From Chaetoderma sp. LZ-2023a (Eukaryota > Mollusca > Caudofoveata > Chaetodermatida > Chaetodermatidae), in the NCBI GenBank assembly GCA_034401795.1, contig JAVVLW010001440.1, positions 395,501 through 459,500 on the forward strand: a DNA stretch of 64,000 bases, written 5' to 3'. Positions 36,186 through 45,835 of this stretch are shown here, in pieces (the stretch's first letter is position 1; the number at the start of each line of letters is the position of its first letter). The notes beneath the pieces are model-generated. The model worked only from the letters and a program-made list of their open reading frames with translations. It ran no database searches and was not told the DNA's origin. The position numbers and the translations under genes were made by a program.

Positions 36186-36699
36186 CACTCCAACCACTAG
36201 TGATTCCACAGAGATGTCTAATCACGATACGCTTACTACGGACGCTATATACCTCGAGGAGGTTTTAAGCGATGACGAACTAAATCTCGTCGATGATGAT
36301 ACCATCAAATTGTGTCACTATTGTAAAACTATGGGACATCCACACCATTATTGCCCTACGGATCATGTGCAAATGATCAGTCAGAAATTTTTCGCATCCA
36401 TGCTGTGTGAAAAGATACATTCGTTGGTTGTGCGAGATTGTTACAGATGTCTAGTAAATCATCCGAGTCACCATGAACATTCATGTTTAGGGATTGATGT
36501 TGACCTTAATCTAATTGACAATTTTGAACTGTATAATGAAGCATCATCATTAGAAATGGACGAAGACGAATATTGCGCTCGACTAGCCTGCGATTACTAT
36601 ATATGCAAACATTGTACTGATCTGTACCATATGTGTATGACGGAATGGTATAGGTACATTGTGGATGTAATATATGAAAAACAGATGTTGTCGCCATAA
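36178..36699 (+). CDS. Cys/His-rich Polinton protein, unknown
   Basis: An intact 173-codon ORF. After an acidic N-terminus (residues 1-42) come CHYCKTMGHPHHYC (46-59), DCYRCLVNHPSHHEHSCLG (about 87-105) and CKHC near the C-terminus, suggesting two or three zinc-binding knuckles. The start overlaps the previous gene by 8 nt. The phrases DELNLVDDD and DVDLNLIDN echo the repeat units of the polymerase N-terminus. A nucleic-acid-binding role is an inference from the zinc pattern; no named family is claimed. Confidence 0.65.
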   Translation: MNNTPTTSDSTEMSNHDTLTTDAIYLEEVLSDDELNLVDDDTIKLCHYCKTMGHPHHYCPTDHVQMISQKFFASMLCEKIHSLVVRDCYRCLVNHPSHHEHSCLGIDVDLNLIDNFELYNEASSLEMDEDEYCARLACDYYICKHCTDLYHMCMTEWYRYIVDVIYEKQMLSP

Positions 36700-36739
36700 C
36701 TATAATTAATATTACTTTATTTAGTTTTATTTAAAATTA

Positions 36740-36785
36740 ACCACGTGTTTTTAAGCATTAAAACACACGGAAAATTTTTAATAAA
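36740..36785 (+). terminator. Hairpin plus AATAAA after the Cys/His-rich gene
   Basis: An inverted repeat (CGTGTTTTTAA against TTAAAACACACG) at about 36744-36770 is followed by AATAAA at 36780-36785. It is likely the 3' end signal for the transcript of the small genes. Palindromic AT-rich sequence continues to about 36830. Confidence 0.45.
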
Positions 36786-37731
36786 ATCAAATACGTATTT
36801 TATTTTATTTTTAAAAATAACATAATTACTTGTTTTATTTTGTCAATCGTAGCTTTGTAAAATATGTTGTATTTGGTGTGTTTTTTCGTATCTTTGTAAC
36901 GATATGTATTATTGATGTCTGCATTAATAAAAACGTTTTAAAATCGGATATCGCTTGTGCAGTACTAGAACCTAGCTCTCTATCTCTTTATCTGTTGCTA
37001 GCGACTCGCTATTCACTCCCCCACCTCCTCTGCATGCGTTGGTATGCCCGCTTTTCACTTGACAGAGGCACTTGACAGTGCGTGCCATCGCTATTCTTTA
37101 GAGAAGAATGGTCCAGGTGAATGAATGATAGAGTGAGCTGAATAGCGCATACTTAAATAAAACACCGTTAGACGGTTTTTGTTCAATTTCATGACAAAAT
37201 ATTCACTGAATATCGTGTTTATTTTTGTAACTATTTAAAGATGTTATGGATTCGTCGCACAAGTATCTGATGTCATAATCATACACTTAAATGTTCATAG
37301 CATTTCTGCTCCGTAGCGTATATATGACGACACATATCTTAAACGTACATAGCATTTCTCCTACGTCACCAATATCTGACGTCACAATCATAGCATTTCT
37401 CCAAATTTTATGATGCAATTTTTAAATGGACATAGTATTCCTCCCATGTCTCGAGTATCCGAGGTCGCAATCATAGTATTTTTTCTAATTTTACGTCATT
37501 TCTCCTGCATTACGAGTATCTGACGTAGCAATCATAGCATTTCTCCTAATTTACGGGACATTCTTAAATGGACATAGCATTTCTCTTATGTCACGAGTAT
37601 CCGATGTCACAATTCGTAATGTTTGCTAACCAGTAAGCATTGATAAGGTATTCGCAGAAGAGTAACTACATATTACATCGTAGTGACAGTTCACACGCAT
37701 CCATGTATGCCTAAGGTATATATATATATAT
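36786..37731. other. Non-coding Polinton interval with degraded tandem repeat
   Basis: No gene except a doubtful 81-codon frame at 36830. The interval occupies the place where the N-terminal half of the packaging ATPase would be expected. It ends in a (TA) run at 37717-37732. Confidence 0.6.
37255..37615 (+). repeat. Degenerate tandem repeat with GACGTCAC and CATAGCATTTCTCC
   Basis: The phrase 'catagcatttctcc' occurs about seven times, alternating with '(a/c)gagtatc(t/c)gacgtcacaatc'-like blocks and 'ttcttaaatgga', over about 360 bp. Many units are mutated. It lies just before the truncated ATPase. Confidence 0.75.
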
Positions 37732-38187
37732 ACAAAAGAAGTTGAATTTAAAGAGGGTGTGAATGTTGAACTAGACAGAAGTTGCAGAACATTGGTGGTG
37801 TTCGACGATTTGATGAATAAATGCGACGAGAATGTAGCTGACCTATTTGCAAAACGTTCTCACCATAAGAATTGTAGCGTAATATTTGTTGCACAAAATC
37901 TGTTTCACAAGTCTTGCAATCAAGGCGACTTATCTGTTAACTGTCACTACATGGTATTGTTTAAGAATCCATGTGATGCGTCATCCGTTCGTTCTTTCTC
38001 TAATCAGATGTACCCAGGCAATACAAAGTATTTGATCGAATCATATAAGGATGCTACACGCGAACCCCACTCATATCTACTCCTAGATTTGAAACAGACG
38101 ACACCTGACAATATCAGACTCCGTGTATCTGTTCATCCGAAGGAGGGGTGCTACATTTACATACCTAAGAAAAATGGCATCACGTAA
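37732..38187 (+). pseudogene. Polinton packaging ATPase (FtsK/HerA type), N-terminus missing
   Basis: The frame gives Walker B (TLVVFDDLM) followed by the AKRSHHKNCSVIFVAQNLF segment, a sensor region (YMVLFKNPCD) and the typical C-terminal SYLLLDLKQTTP. The Walker A loop and about 100 upstream residues are absent: the frame runs back only to a TA repeat at 37717-37732, with a tandem-repeat array before it. The usable start would be GTG at 37759, so no proper initiation codon remains. ATPases of this family load DNA into the capsid; this copy cannot bind ATP. The final 14 nt overlap the next gene. Confidence 0.88.
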
Positions 38188-38509
38188 AATCGAACGCCAT
38201 TTACCTATGCTGCAATATTTGGCTAAAGTAAAGCCTTCAATCAGAAATGATGTAATCAAACAGTGTTCGAACGAATAGGTGGATGTACTATGTGAATCAT
38301 GCCTAAACGTATTATGTGGGAATGTTCATCTCACTAAAATACGATACAAGCAGCTGAGTAAATACAAAGCGAAAATGTGTACGCTGACTGGTCGCGGTGT
38401 GCCATATGCACGTAAAAGAAAATTGCTACAAACAGGCGGATTTTTAGGTGCCTTATTACCAGCAGTGATCAGTATGCTAGCGCCATTAATTGGTAAACTG
38501 TTCACGTGA
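38174..38509 (+). pseudogene. Small basic Polinton protein with hydrophobic tail (PX-like), one stop
   Basis: ATG at 38174 inside the ATPase end, 111 codons to TGA at 38509. The frame is continuous except TAG at 38276-38278. Residues 35-60 include CLNVLCGNVHL, then a Lys-rich middle (RYKQLSKYKAKM). The tail RKRKLLQTGGFLGALLPAV plus LAPLIGKLF is a family signature of a small Polinton protein often compared with adenovirus pX. It is probably a DNA-condensing or membrane-active virion component; the function is inferred. Confidence 0.75.
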
Positions 38510-38532
38510 AAAGATGGAACATACACGTAAAA

Positions 38533-39000
38533 ATGGCACTAGTTCCTCACGAATTGATAGGTAATTTAAATGAACAGAGTAAAACATTATTGCTACAGAC
38601 AGATCCATCGATACGTAAAGCTATTAGTCTCGACAACGAGATATCCAATATATTAACAAGACACAATCTGACTGAAAATGAAAAGGCAAAATCATATTCG
38701 CAAGTATTGGATAAGTATAGGCATTACTATCAGCAAACGCAAGGACAACAACAACAATATCAACCATTACCTCTACAGCCCATAACTAACTACGATGCTC
38801 TGCCCACACAAATACTTGAACTTACGGTGATGGGAATACCAAAAACGTACAAGACAAAAGCCAGTGGAGTAATTAATATTTTATGTTCTGTTCCTGAACG
38901 TTTTCACGTTAATGATTTGGGAGAAGTGACAAGAGAGGGTACGTTTTTCCCAAAAAGTAATGTACTCGACCTGCTTACAAAAGTAAGTATATTTTGTATC
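38533..39000 (+). pseudogene. Conserved Polinton protein upstream of integrase, C-terminus lost
   Basis: Starts at ATG 38533 (MALVPHELIGNL), 23 bp after the preceding stop. It has a heptad-like helical region (RKAISLDNEISNILTRHNL), a Gln-rich stretch (QQTQGQQQQYQ) and a conserved domain (VINILCSVPERFHVNDLGEV, then SNVLDLLTK). The frame then runs into the integrase reading frame in a different phase near 38980 and ends in unrelated sequence at 39090. The true C-terminal part seems deleted. It matches a minor protein found beside the capsid genes in many Polintons; its role is not established. Confidence 0.75.
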
Positions 39001-40036
39001 CGAAACATTGCGCATCTTTTGGTGGGAAAGAAAAGCTATATAATGCGTTCAAAGGTAAAATACCTCGCAACTACATCGACAAATGGTTAAAACACCAAGA
39101 AGTATATACCCTACACAGACCGCGGAGAACAAAGTTTGACAGGCGAAAAATAAGAGTTTCAGCTGTTGATGAACTATGGCAGGCAGATCTATGCTCGATG
39201 GGCATGCTGGCAAAAGAGAACAACAATGTGTTATATTTGCTATGCGTAGTTGATGCCCTTTCAAAAGATGCATGGGTGGAATGCTTGTTTAGTAAAACGT
39301 CGTCAGCAGTCAAGAAATTGTTAGAATCAATATTGGAGCATACTGAGCATCGCCCACATGCTATTCAAACAGACAAAGTGGGTGAATTCGTAAACCGTGT
39401 AATGAAAAAATATCTGAAAGATAATGGAATACATTTCTACACTTCTCAAAATGAAACGAAAGCGGCAATGGTAGGAGTGTTTTCAATGCACACTGAAGGG
39501 TTGAATATACAGATACATAAAAATACACGAAAGTACATCGATGTATTACCCAGGTTAGTCACAGCGTACAATAACACAACACATTCTAGTACATGCATGG
39601 CTCCTACCGAAGTAAACCTTAGTACAGAGTTAATCACATGGAGAAATATATATGGAAAGAAGACGAAGAAACATTCCAAATCTAAAAATAGCCCTACTCA
39701 AGCGACCATGTTAGAATATCACAAGCAAAAATGCCATTTGAAAAAGCATATCGCGGGCAATGGAGTCGCGAATTGTTTTAGGTGCGTGAGGTGCTTACAG
39801 ACAAATATCCATACTTATATAAATTAGAAGACTATGTAGGTGACCAGATTATTGGTACTTTTTATCGTGATGAGATACAGCAAGTGATAGAAGAAAATGA
39901 TAAAGAGTATGCCGTGAAAAAAATACTTAAAAGTAGAAAAAATAAAAAGGAACAACGCGAGTATCTGGTAAAGTGGCTCGGTTACCCGGCTAACTTGAAC
40001 ATGTGGGTTAATAAACTAAGTACTATACATCATTGA
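38970..40036 (+). pseudogene. int: Polinton integrase (DDE) with chromodomain, broken
   Basis: From about 38973 the frame reads YPKHCASFGGKEKLY, a zinc-free N-terminal segment typical of Polinton integrases. Then come the core (WQADLCSMG, first Asp; IQTDKVGEF, second Asp; ETKAAMVGVF, third site) and a conserved end (YIDVLPRLVTAYNNTTHSST). Glycine (GGA, 39474-39476) sits where the family has the catalytic Glu. A frame change near 39780 leads into the SH3-like end and a chromodomain (EYAVKKILKSRKNKK, EYLVKWLGYP) ending at 40036. The linker before the chromodomain is shortened. The protein would insert the element and make the 6-bp duplication. There is no ATG at the start. Confidence 0.92.
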
Positions 40037-40326
40037 CAATAGATGAATATATGGAGAGAAGATCGGATCAGAGCATGTGGCGAATGATGGGTTCACGAGT
40101 ACCGAAAGAAGAAATAGTATACCTAGCTCAAATTATAATAATTTATATCATAATCATTACATGTATCGTGAATCTGAGTATACAAAATGGGCAATCAGGC
40201 ATATGGATATCACTGTTGAGTGGATGTCTAGGGTATATATTGCCTAGTATGCGCATAAAGACGTCCATACATCATTCAACTCAGAATGAACGAGGATCAG
40301 TTTTACATAATGCTTCCGTGCAATAG
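40033..40326 (+). CDS. Polinton two-TM protein
   Basis: A 97-codon frame starting at TTG in a TTGA overlap with the integrase stop (40033-40036). It reads TIDEYMERRSDQSMW, then KEEIVYLAQIIIIYIIIITC and a second hydrophobic segment (GIWISLLSGCLGYILPS), a pattern seen in a small conserved Polinton membrane protein. The last 20 codons lie beyond the usual end and overlap the penton-like gene by 41 nt. The first ATG in frame is at 40051. It is presumed to act in the envelope or entry, or to be membrane-anchored; the function is unknown. Confidence 0.65.
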   Translation: MTIDEYMERRSDQSMWRMMGSRVPKEEIVYLAQIIIIYIIIITCIVNLSIQNGQSGIWISLLSGCLGYILPSMRIKTSIHHSTQNERGSVLHNASVQ

Positions 40327-41177
40327 TAGTACCCAGTTCTTTCCAGACAATAAGATATCTGAGTTTCGAACACGTCTGCAAACTCCATCAACATTAGATG
40401 GCGAATGGGAAGTGGGCCTCTCGAGGAATTAGCAAAAATGTCACCAGCATGTCAGAAATAGAAAAGACAACGGCTTTTCCACTAGTTTTAAAAGATGAAT
40501 TCGGTAATCCACTTCCTGCCGATCGGAGAAAACGGTCACGAAATGTTGGGGGAAAAGATGCGCAAAATGATCAAACAAATAATAACAGTAAAAAACGTTC
40601 ATGTAAAAGCGAAAATTATTATTATGTGCAAACAGAAGCTCTATTTCTCAATGTACCGAGAGGGTACTATGCCGTAAAAAATATGGTAGACTATCTAAAT
40701 GGCCAGATAGAGAGCAAGACAAGATTTAGACACAAAAAAATATTTTTCAATTTTTACTTGCATTGCGTGAATCTAGTTTCTCTCACAGTTAAAGATAATT
40801 ACGCGATACATTTAGGTATAGATGTAGCAAATTTAATCGGATTCGAAGGAGAAAAAATACATATGGGGCTTATAGACTTTAAAGAATCATTTCATTCAAA
40901 TCGTGAGGGTGGTCCTACGACCGCATATATATACTGTGACGTAGTCTCACACAGCGTGGTAGGCGATACTTCTGCACCGCTACTCAGAGTGATACCCGTT
41001 TCTAGTACAGATGGAGGAAAAGATATATGTCAGTGGACGTTTCCTGATATTCAATACCGTACTGTGTCAAAGAACTACATCGATACTATTGGAATACTTA
41101 TAATGGATAGAACTGGCACCAATGTCCCATTCAAGGGCGGAGCATCGCCGAGTGTACTCTGTTTGCTTTTCAGATGA
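40286..41177 (+). pseudogene. Penton-like minor capsid protein, frameshifted
   Basis: ATG at 40286 gives FYIMLPCNSSTQFFPDNK and EFRTRLQTPSTLDGEWEVGL, the standard N-terminus of Polinton penton-like proteins. TAG at 40430-40432 and a frame change between 40430 and 40500 interrupt it. The second frame (to 41177) has NVPRGYYAVKNMVDYLN, YIYCDVVSHSVVGDTSAPLL and a C-terminal IDTIGILIMDRTG, the jelly-roll body. An inserted basic linker (about 40510-40610, RRKRSRN then NNNSKKR) separates the two halves. It forms capsid vertices in relatives. It ends in an ATGA overlap with the next gene. Confidence 0.88.
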
Positions 41178-41659
41178 CGACGATAACGATAATGAGAGGG
41201 ACATTAAGAGGGACGATTAGAGGAAGAACGAATGCACCAGCGCTGGCTCATTACTACGCAAGTCAAGCGGGTCATGGACGTACTCCAGTTTTTGTAGGCG
41301 CATGATACCAATCAGGACATGGACTCGGTAATATCTTTGGTGGTCTATTACGTTCAGCAATACCTTTCATAAAAAATGTGACTAAATCTGTAGGTAAACA
41401 AGCTCTTAGTGCTGGAATGGAACTAGCTGAGGACGTAATGGCGGGAAAAATTGTTAAAACGGCATTAAAATCGAGAGCACATGGTGTTGCCAGGTCTTTG
41501 ATACTGGAAGCTGTAACAGCGGTGCGAGGTGGTTTAAGGCCACCTCAACCTAAACGTAAAACAAGGAATAATACATATAATGCTCAGTCAATGTGTGCGA
41601 TACCGAAGAGGAAGGGTCGCAATAGACGTCAGAGAAAACAAGCTGATATCTTTAATTAA
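41174..41659 (+). pseudogene. Gly-rich basic minor virion protein (possibly pVI-like), one stop
   Basis: ATG at 41174 overlaps the previous stop (ATGA). 161 codons to 41659, with one TGA at 41303-41305. It has an Arg-rich N-terminus (MRGTLRGTIRGR), a central region (YYASQAGHGRTPVF, SGHGLGNIFGGLL) and a strongly basic C-terminus (PKRKGRNRRQRKQ). The layout is that of a small virion protein found next to the major capsid gene in Polintons and sometimes compared with adenovirus pVI. The comparison is an inference from position and composition. Confidence 0.7.
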
Positions 41660-41667
41660 CAAACAAC

Positions 41668-42965
41668 ATGGAACTTAATCAGATCTGCGAGTGCTCGAAG
41701 AGTGAATTAGACATTTTCAGATGCGTCCCATAGTGACAACATTGGAGTCTGCAAAATGGGAACTGTTTCAGCCTGTATCTAGTTTATCAGATAGTGGTCT
41801 GATCGAGTTTTACATCAGTGGGTCTGTCGATAGATATTTAAATCTTATGCAGTCTTATCTTTTGATTAAAGTTAAGCTAGTAAAGCTAGAACGAAATGGT
41901 GATGAAAAGACACTCGAGGCGAATGACCTGATAGCTCCTGCGAATAATCTTTTGCATATGATGTTCTCACAAGTGGATGTTTTTTTGAATGGAAAGCGTG
42001 TCAGCGACTCGAGCGAAAATTATGCTTACCGCTCGTACCTCGAGACGTTACTAAATTATGGCAGCGATGCTGCATCCTCGCATCTACAACTTGCTGGATG
42101 GAAAATAGATGATGCCAGCGAATTTGATAATATCGCCGATACTAACTTATGTTTTCAAGCACGTAGAAGAATGATGGAGCAGAGTAAAATGGTGCAATTA
42201 ATAGACCGCATACACAGCGATATGTTTCTGCAGGACCGATTCCTACTCGGTTCCGTTGATTTAAGAGTACACCTGCAGAGGAGTAAAGATGCGTTCGCCA
42301 TTATGGCCGTGGAAGGAGAAGGGCCTAAATTGAAAATAATGTCGGCTAACTTATTTGTATGCAAAGTTATCCCATCATCAGATCTGCTAGTGGTGCATGC
42401 CATTACTCTGAGACAGACAAGCATGAAATATCCTATTCGCAAGGTAGTGTGTAAGACTTTCACAGCACCCAGCGGTGTTATGAGCATCGATAGAGATAAT
42501 ATATTTATTGGTCAGCTACCTACTAGAGTATTATTTGCTTTTGTACCTAATAATGCCTAAAATGGTGTGCTACATAAAAATCTGTTCAAGTTTGATAACA
42601 ATAACACTACCTACACTACATGTTATATAAATGGAGAAAAGGTTACAACATCGCCAATACGTCCTTCGTTTAGCGACGACATTTACTCGGATGCTTATTT
42701 CTCACTATTCAGCGGTACTGGGGCATTATTCAAAGACCGTGGCTACCTGATAAATAAGACTCAGGTCAGACATGGAACCACATTGTTCGCATGGGATTTT
42801 ACGCCAGATCTAGCTGATTCAGAGCATTGCTACCCTACACGCAGTGGTTCTCTAAGAGTGGTCTTCCATTTTGCTCAAGTACTTGCCGCTACAACCAATG
42901 TAATTTGCTATGCTGAATTTGATAATATGATAGAAATTGGATCAGACTTTAACGTATTACATTGA
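41668..42965 (+). pseudogene. Major capsid protein (double jelly-roll), two lesions
   Basis: ATG at 41668 gives ICECSKSELDIF, the conserved Polinton MCP start. A frame change near 41718 moves to the main frame. Main-frame segments: WELFQPVSSLSDSGLIEFYI, YLNLMQSYLLIKVKL, NLLHMMFSQVDVFLNGKRV, and YPIRKVVCKTF. TAA at 42558-42560 interrupts the frame, which continues as NGVLHKNLFKFDNN to HFAQVLAATTNVICYAEFDN and stops at 42965. About 430 codons in total, within the family range. It would build the icosahedral shell. The stop codon overlaps the protease start (TTGA). Confidence 0.92.
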
Positions 42966-43470
42966 ATACATTTGAAATAGAGGATCTATTATTCAGTGAC
43001 AATAAAATGCGTGAACACTTTCTCGGTGTTTTTCCAATTGACAATGTACCCGCACGTATTAAATATCTCGCGGCCTCATTAGTAATAAACACGCATCCCA
43101 GTAATAAATTCGGACAACATTGGGGGGTGGTTTATTACAGTAGAAATGGAAATGCTGAATACTGTGATCCATATGGAAAACGCCCTTCTGATGGAAGAAT
43201 GATATCAAATGTACAAAATGGACACCGTGCGCGTGTTTATTATTACAACAATGTGTTCAACCAGCCGTGACGACAACTTGTGGATATTATTGCGTATATT
43301 TCTTATACCATCGTTCGAGAGGTGTACAAATGAAACACATATTATGGGCCCTAAGAAACAGAGACAAAAATGACACGATAGTGAAACGTCTGACGCGCAG
43401 GATTATGAATAAACAGAAAAAATTATCATATTTAATGTATAATTATTTATGTACTACGTTTTCTTTTTAA
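42962..43470 (+). pseudogene. Adenain-type cysteine protease, frameshifted
   Basis: The frame opens at TTG 42962 in a TTGA overlap with the capsid stop; no ATG is available at the conserved start (NTFEIEDLLFSDNKM). Catalytic His lies in FGQHWGVVYY, the acidic residue in EYCDPYGKRP, Gln in VFNQ, and Cys in TTCGYYCVYFLYHRSRG. A frame change near 43262 separates Gln and Cys. All catalytic residues are otherwise present. The fold is ULP1/adenovirus-protease-like and it matures virion proteins. Length about 169 codons. It is followed by AATAAA at 43479. Confidence 0.9.
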
Positions 43471-43478
43471 TTATCGTG

Positions 43479-43527
43479 AATAAATGTCGCTAATATTTAT
43501 CATAAGAAAAATGCATGTGTCAATAAA
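43479..43527 (+). terminator. Two polyadenylation signals after the capsid-protease block
   Basis: AATAAA at 43479-43484 and 43522-43527, the first 9 nt after the protease stop. Suits the end of a late transcript covering the virion genes. Confidence 0.55.
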
Positions 43528-43976
43528 AAATACATTTATTTTGTAAAAATATGTTATTATTTCTTCGTGATCCCTTCTCACCCCTCACCCATCCCCAATT
43601 ATCGCAATTTTGATTTTTTTTTTTTAATGTAATGGTACACTAGGCATCCAAAGATCCGTAATTAATCATATTCACATCGTGACAATAACAAAATGCGGAC
43701 ATATTTGAATACAGAGGAAACCATATGACGTGCTCTGTAATTGAACCCTGCGTAACCATCCAGTTTTCTATAACTGGAATATCATTCAAACATGGTGCGA
43801 AAGTAATGTTTTATAAACCGATGATATTAAGTGGTGGAGAAAAAACATGTGACCGAAATAAAGGCGTGTTCAGATTAGAAAGATAGTTTTACTGACAGCT
43901 CATATTTTAGCTATGAATGCAAATTGTGCGCGACTAGTAAGGCAAACAGCTTTTTGAATTTGCCAAAACACGTAAA
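43528..43976. other. Non-coding Polinton interval
   Basis: AT-rich, with a T-run at about 43612-43625. No ORF above 60 codons. Confidence 0.6.
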
Positions 43977-44231
43977 ATGGAGTCTCAATTATGCGATCGA
44001 TGGAGAACGATAGGTTCTACACCTATTAATTGCGGTTGCATCGAATGGAACCAATATATAGAGGTTCCAGTATGGCAACCATTTGCAATGTCATTGCGTG
44101 AAATCCGTAACCGCTGGAGAGAATATCTAGCGGATCTGGACGAACGCAATTACAACAAATGGTTGCATGCGAAGTACCAACTTCATAATGATTGTTGTAT
44201 GTGTATGTGGTGCAAACAAAACAGAAGTTAA
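43977..44231 (+). CDS. Small Trp/Cys-rich Polinton protein, unknown
   Basis: An intact 84-codon ORF with ATG in good context (aaaATGG). It has six Trp, an acidic/basic helix (LREIRNRWREYLADLDERNYNKWL) written here as LREIRNRWREYLADL, and a C-terminal CCMCMWC cluster that may bind zinc. No family is recognised. It is the last ORF before the right terminal repeat. Confidence 0.5.
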   Translation: MESQLCDRWRTIGSTPINCGCIEWNQYIEVPVWQPFAMSLREIRNRWREYLADLDERNYNKWLHAKYQLHNDCCMCMWCKQNRS

Positions 44232-45270
44232 GGTTTGCATTAATTGAGATAAAAATATTTACATTAGCAAAATTAAAAAGAATTAAAAAATAGGCCTTTT
44301 TTTATAGGGGCCACCAAAAACCAATATTATGTTACATACACCCACACACAAACGGGTACATAAAAAATACACACACACACACGCACGATGTACACGCATA
44401 GGGGACAGGGAACACGGGTGACAAGGGGCATCCGCGTAGAACCACGCGCGCGTCATCACACGCATATCGTAACACGCGTGAGGGTATGCATGGTACGTGC
44501 GTGTGTTGGTGCATCAGGTGCGTGCGTGTGTGTGGGTAAGTATGCGGAAAACAAAAGTAGGAACCTTTGTGGATGATGGAACAGTAACAGATTTCCAATG
44601 ATACAGACGCATTCAACCACATATTCCACCATGGGCGAAGCCTTTCGTCGTGGTACATACCAACGACATTATTAGTTCACGAGGAACCAGGCATTGACAA
44701 AATCTAACATCGCATGACCTTAAAGCGAATGATGCAGACATGTTTAATGTTAATATGAGTAATGCGCGAACACACCATAAATATGCATAAAGCACTCGCG
44801 CACCAAAACGTGATATTCTAATAATTACCCAAGGGAATTAGTACATATGTCCACTCGGCTAAGAACTAGGAAACGATACGATATTGTATCCAGAGCACAA
44901 AGCTGTACGCATTCGCAACTACAAAGTAAAATCTCCTAGTGAGTAGGCGATAATTCAATAGTAATTTTGAATATTTCTAAAAACCATGTAGTACGAGACT
45001 TGAGGTACTAACACGTTCTTTCATTATTAACACATGGTATGTTTGTATCTCGATTCAAGCTTGATCTCACGGCTATTCAAAACGTATGGTTAAATCATAC
45101 GCAACAAATAATCTTTTTTAGCATAAGTACACTCTACATACAATTCTATAAACACACGGAACCCTATATAATGACCACATTTTAACCATCTTATCTAAAA
45201 CGATTGGCGTTATTGCAAAGTATTTTTAAAACAATTTGTGCATAATGACGGTTAAAAGTCAATCAAAATA
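44232..45270. other. Non-coding Polinton interval with CA/CG-rich tract
   Basis: From 44335 to 44545 the strand alternates CA/CG/GT-rich microsatellite-like sequence that opens spurious ORFs on both strands. The rest is featureless AT-rich DNA. Confidence 0.55.
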
Positions 45271-45279
45271 TTTTTCAAA

Positions 45280-45835
45280 AATAGTTTTTCTAACAACGTT
45301 AGCGACGTCAAATTAATTTAAAAATATTCAACAGTTTTCCTGTATGGTATTGATGAAAATGAGATATATATTCATCGGTGAAAGGGTTAACTTCTTTTTA
45401 ACCCAGGATACAATCCAATCCATCACCACCAAGTCTTGGTAACCTTTCCAACCGAACATACCATTAATACAAGATTATTTTTAATATTTTGTTGCTAATC
45501 TATCTGGTAGCAGTTGCTAAGACAGTAACAGCTTACAGGCAGTCTCTAAATATTCTACAGTTTACTAATAACGTTAGCGACGAAATAGTCAAATTATTTT
45601 CAAAATATACAGCAATACCGTAATTACTCATACATCCTCAAACTCCTCCTCCTACGACCTCCATTATCAGACCACCTCTTAAACTCTATTTTGTTACTAA
45701 TCTGTCTGGTAGCTGTTGCTAAGACAGTAACAGCTTACAGGCAGTCTCTAAATATTCTACAGTTTACTAATAACGTTATCGACGAAACAGTCAAATTATT
45801 TTCAAAATATACATCAATACCGTAATTCCTCATAC
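45280..45835. repeat. ~202-bp tandem duplication at inner edge of right TIR
   Basis: Units start with 'gttgctaatctatctgg' at 45491 and 'gttactaatctgtctgg' at 45693, period 202. Each contains 'cgacgaaa(t/c)agtcaaattattttc', 'ccgtaatt(a/c)ctcatac' and the GGA-rich inner TIR edge in reverse. A diverged partial unit lies at 45280-45345 ('cgacgtcaaattaattt'). The middle resembles the hairpin of family A. Confidence 0.8.

Noticed and set aside
37255-37615. CRISPR-like array
   Set aside because: Units are adjacent and degenerate, without unique spacers, in a eukaryotic transposon.
40398-40500. ATG at 40398 as the start of the penton-like gene
   Set aside because: The conserved N-terminus lies upstream in another frame from ATG 40286, so 40398 is only where the second frame happens to open.
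29680-43470. Reassigned stop codon or programmed readthrough explaining the in-frame stops
   Set aside because: All three stop codons occur within genes and all three also end genes, and frame changes and deletions accompany them. Decay explains this better than a variant code.
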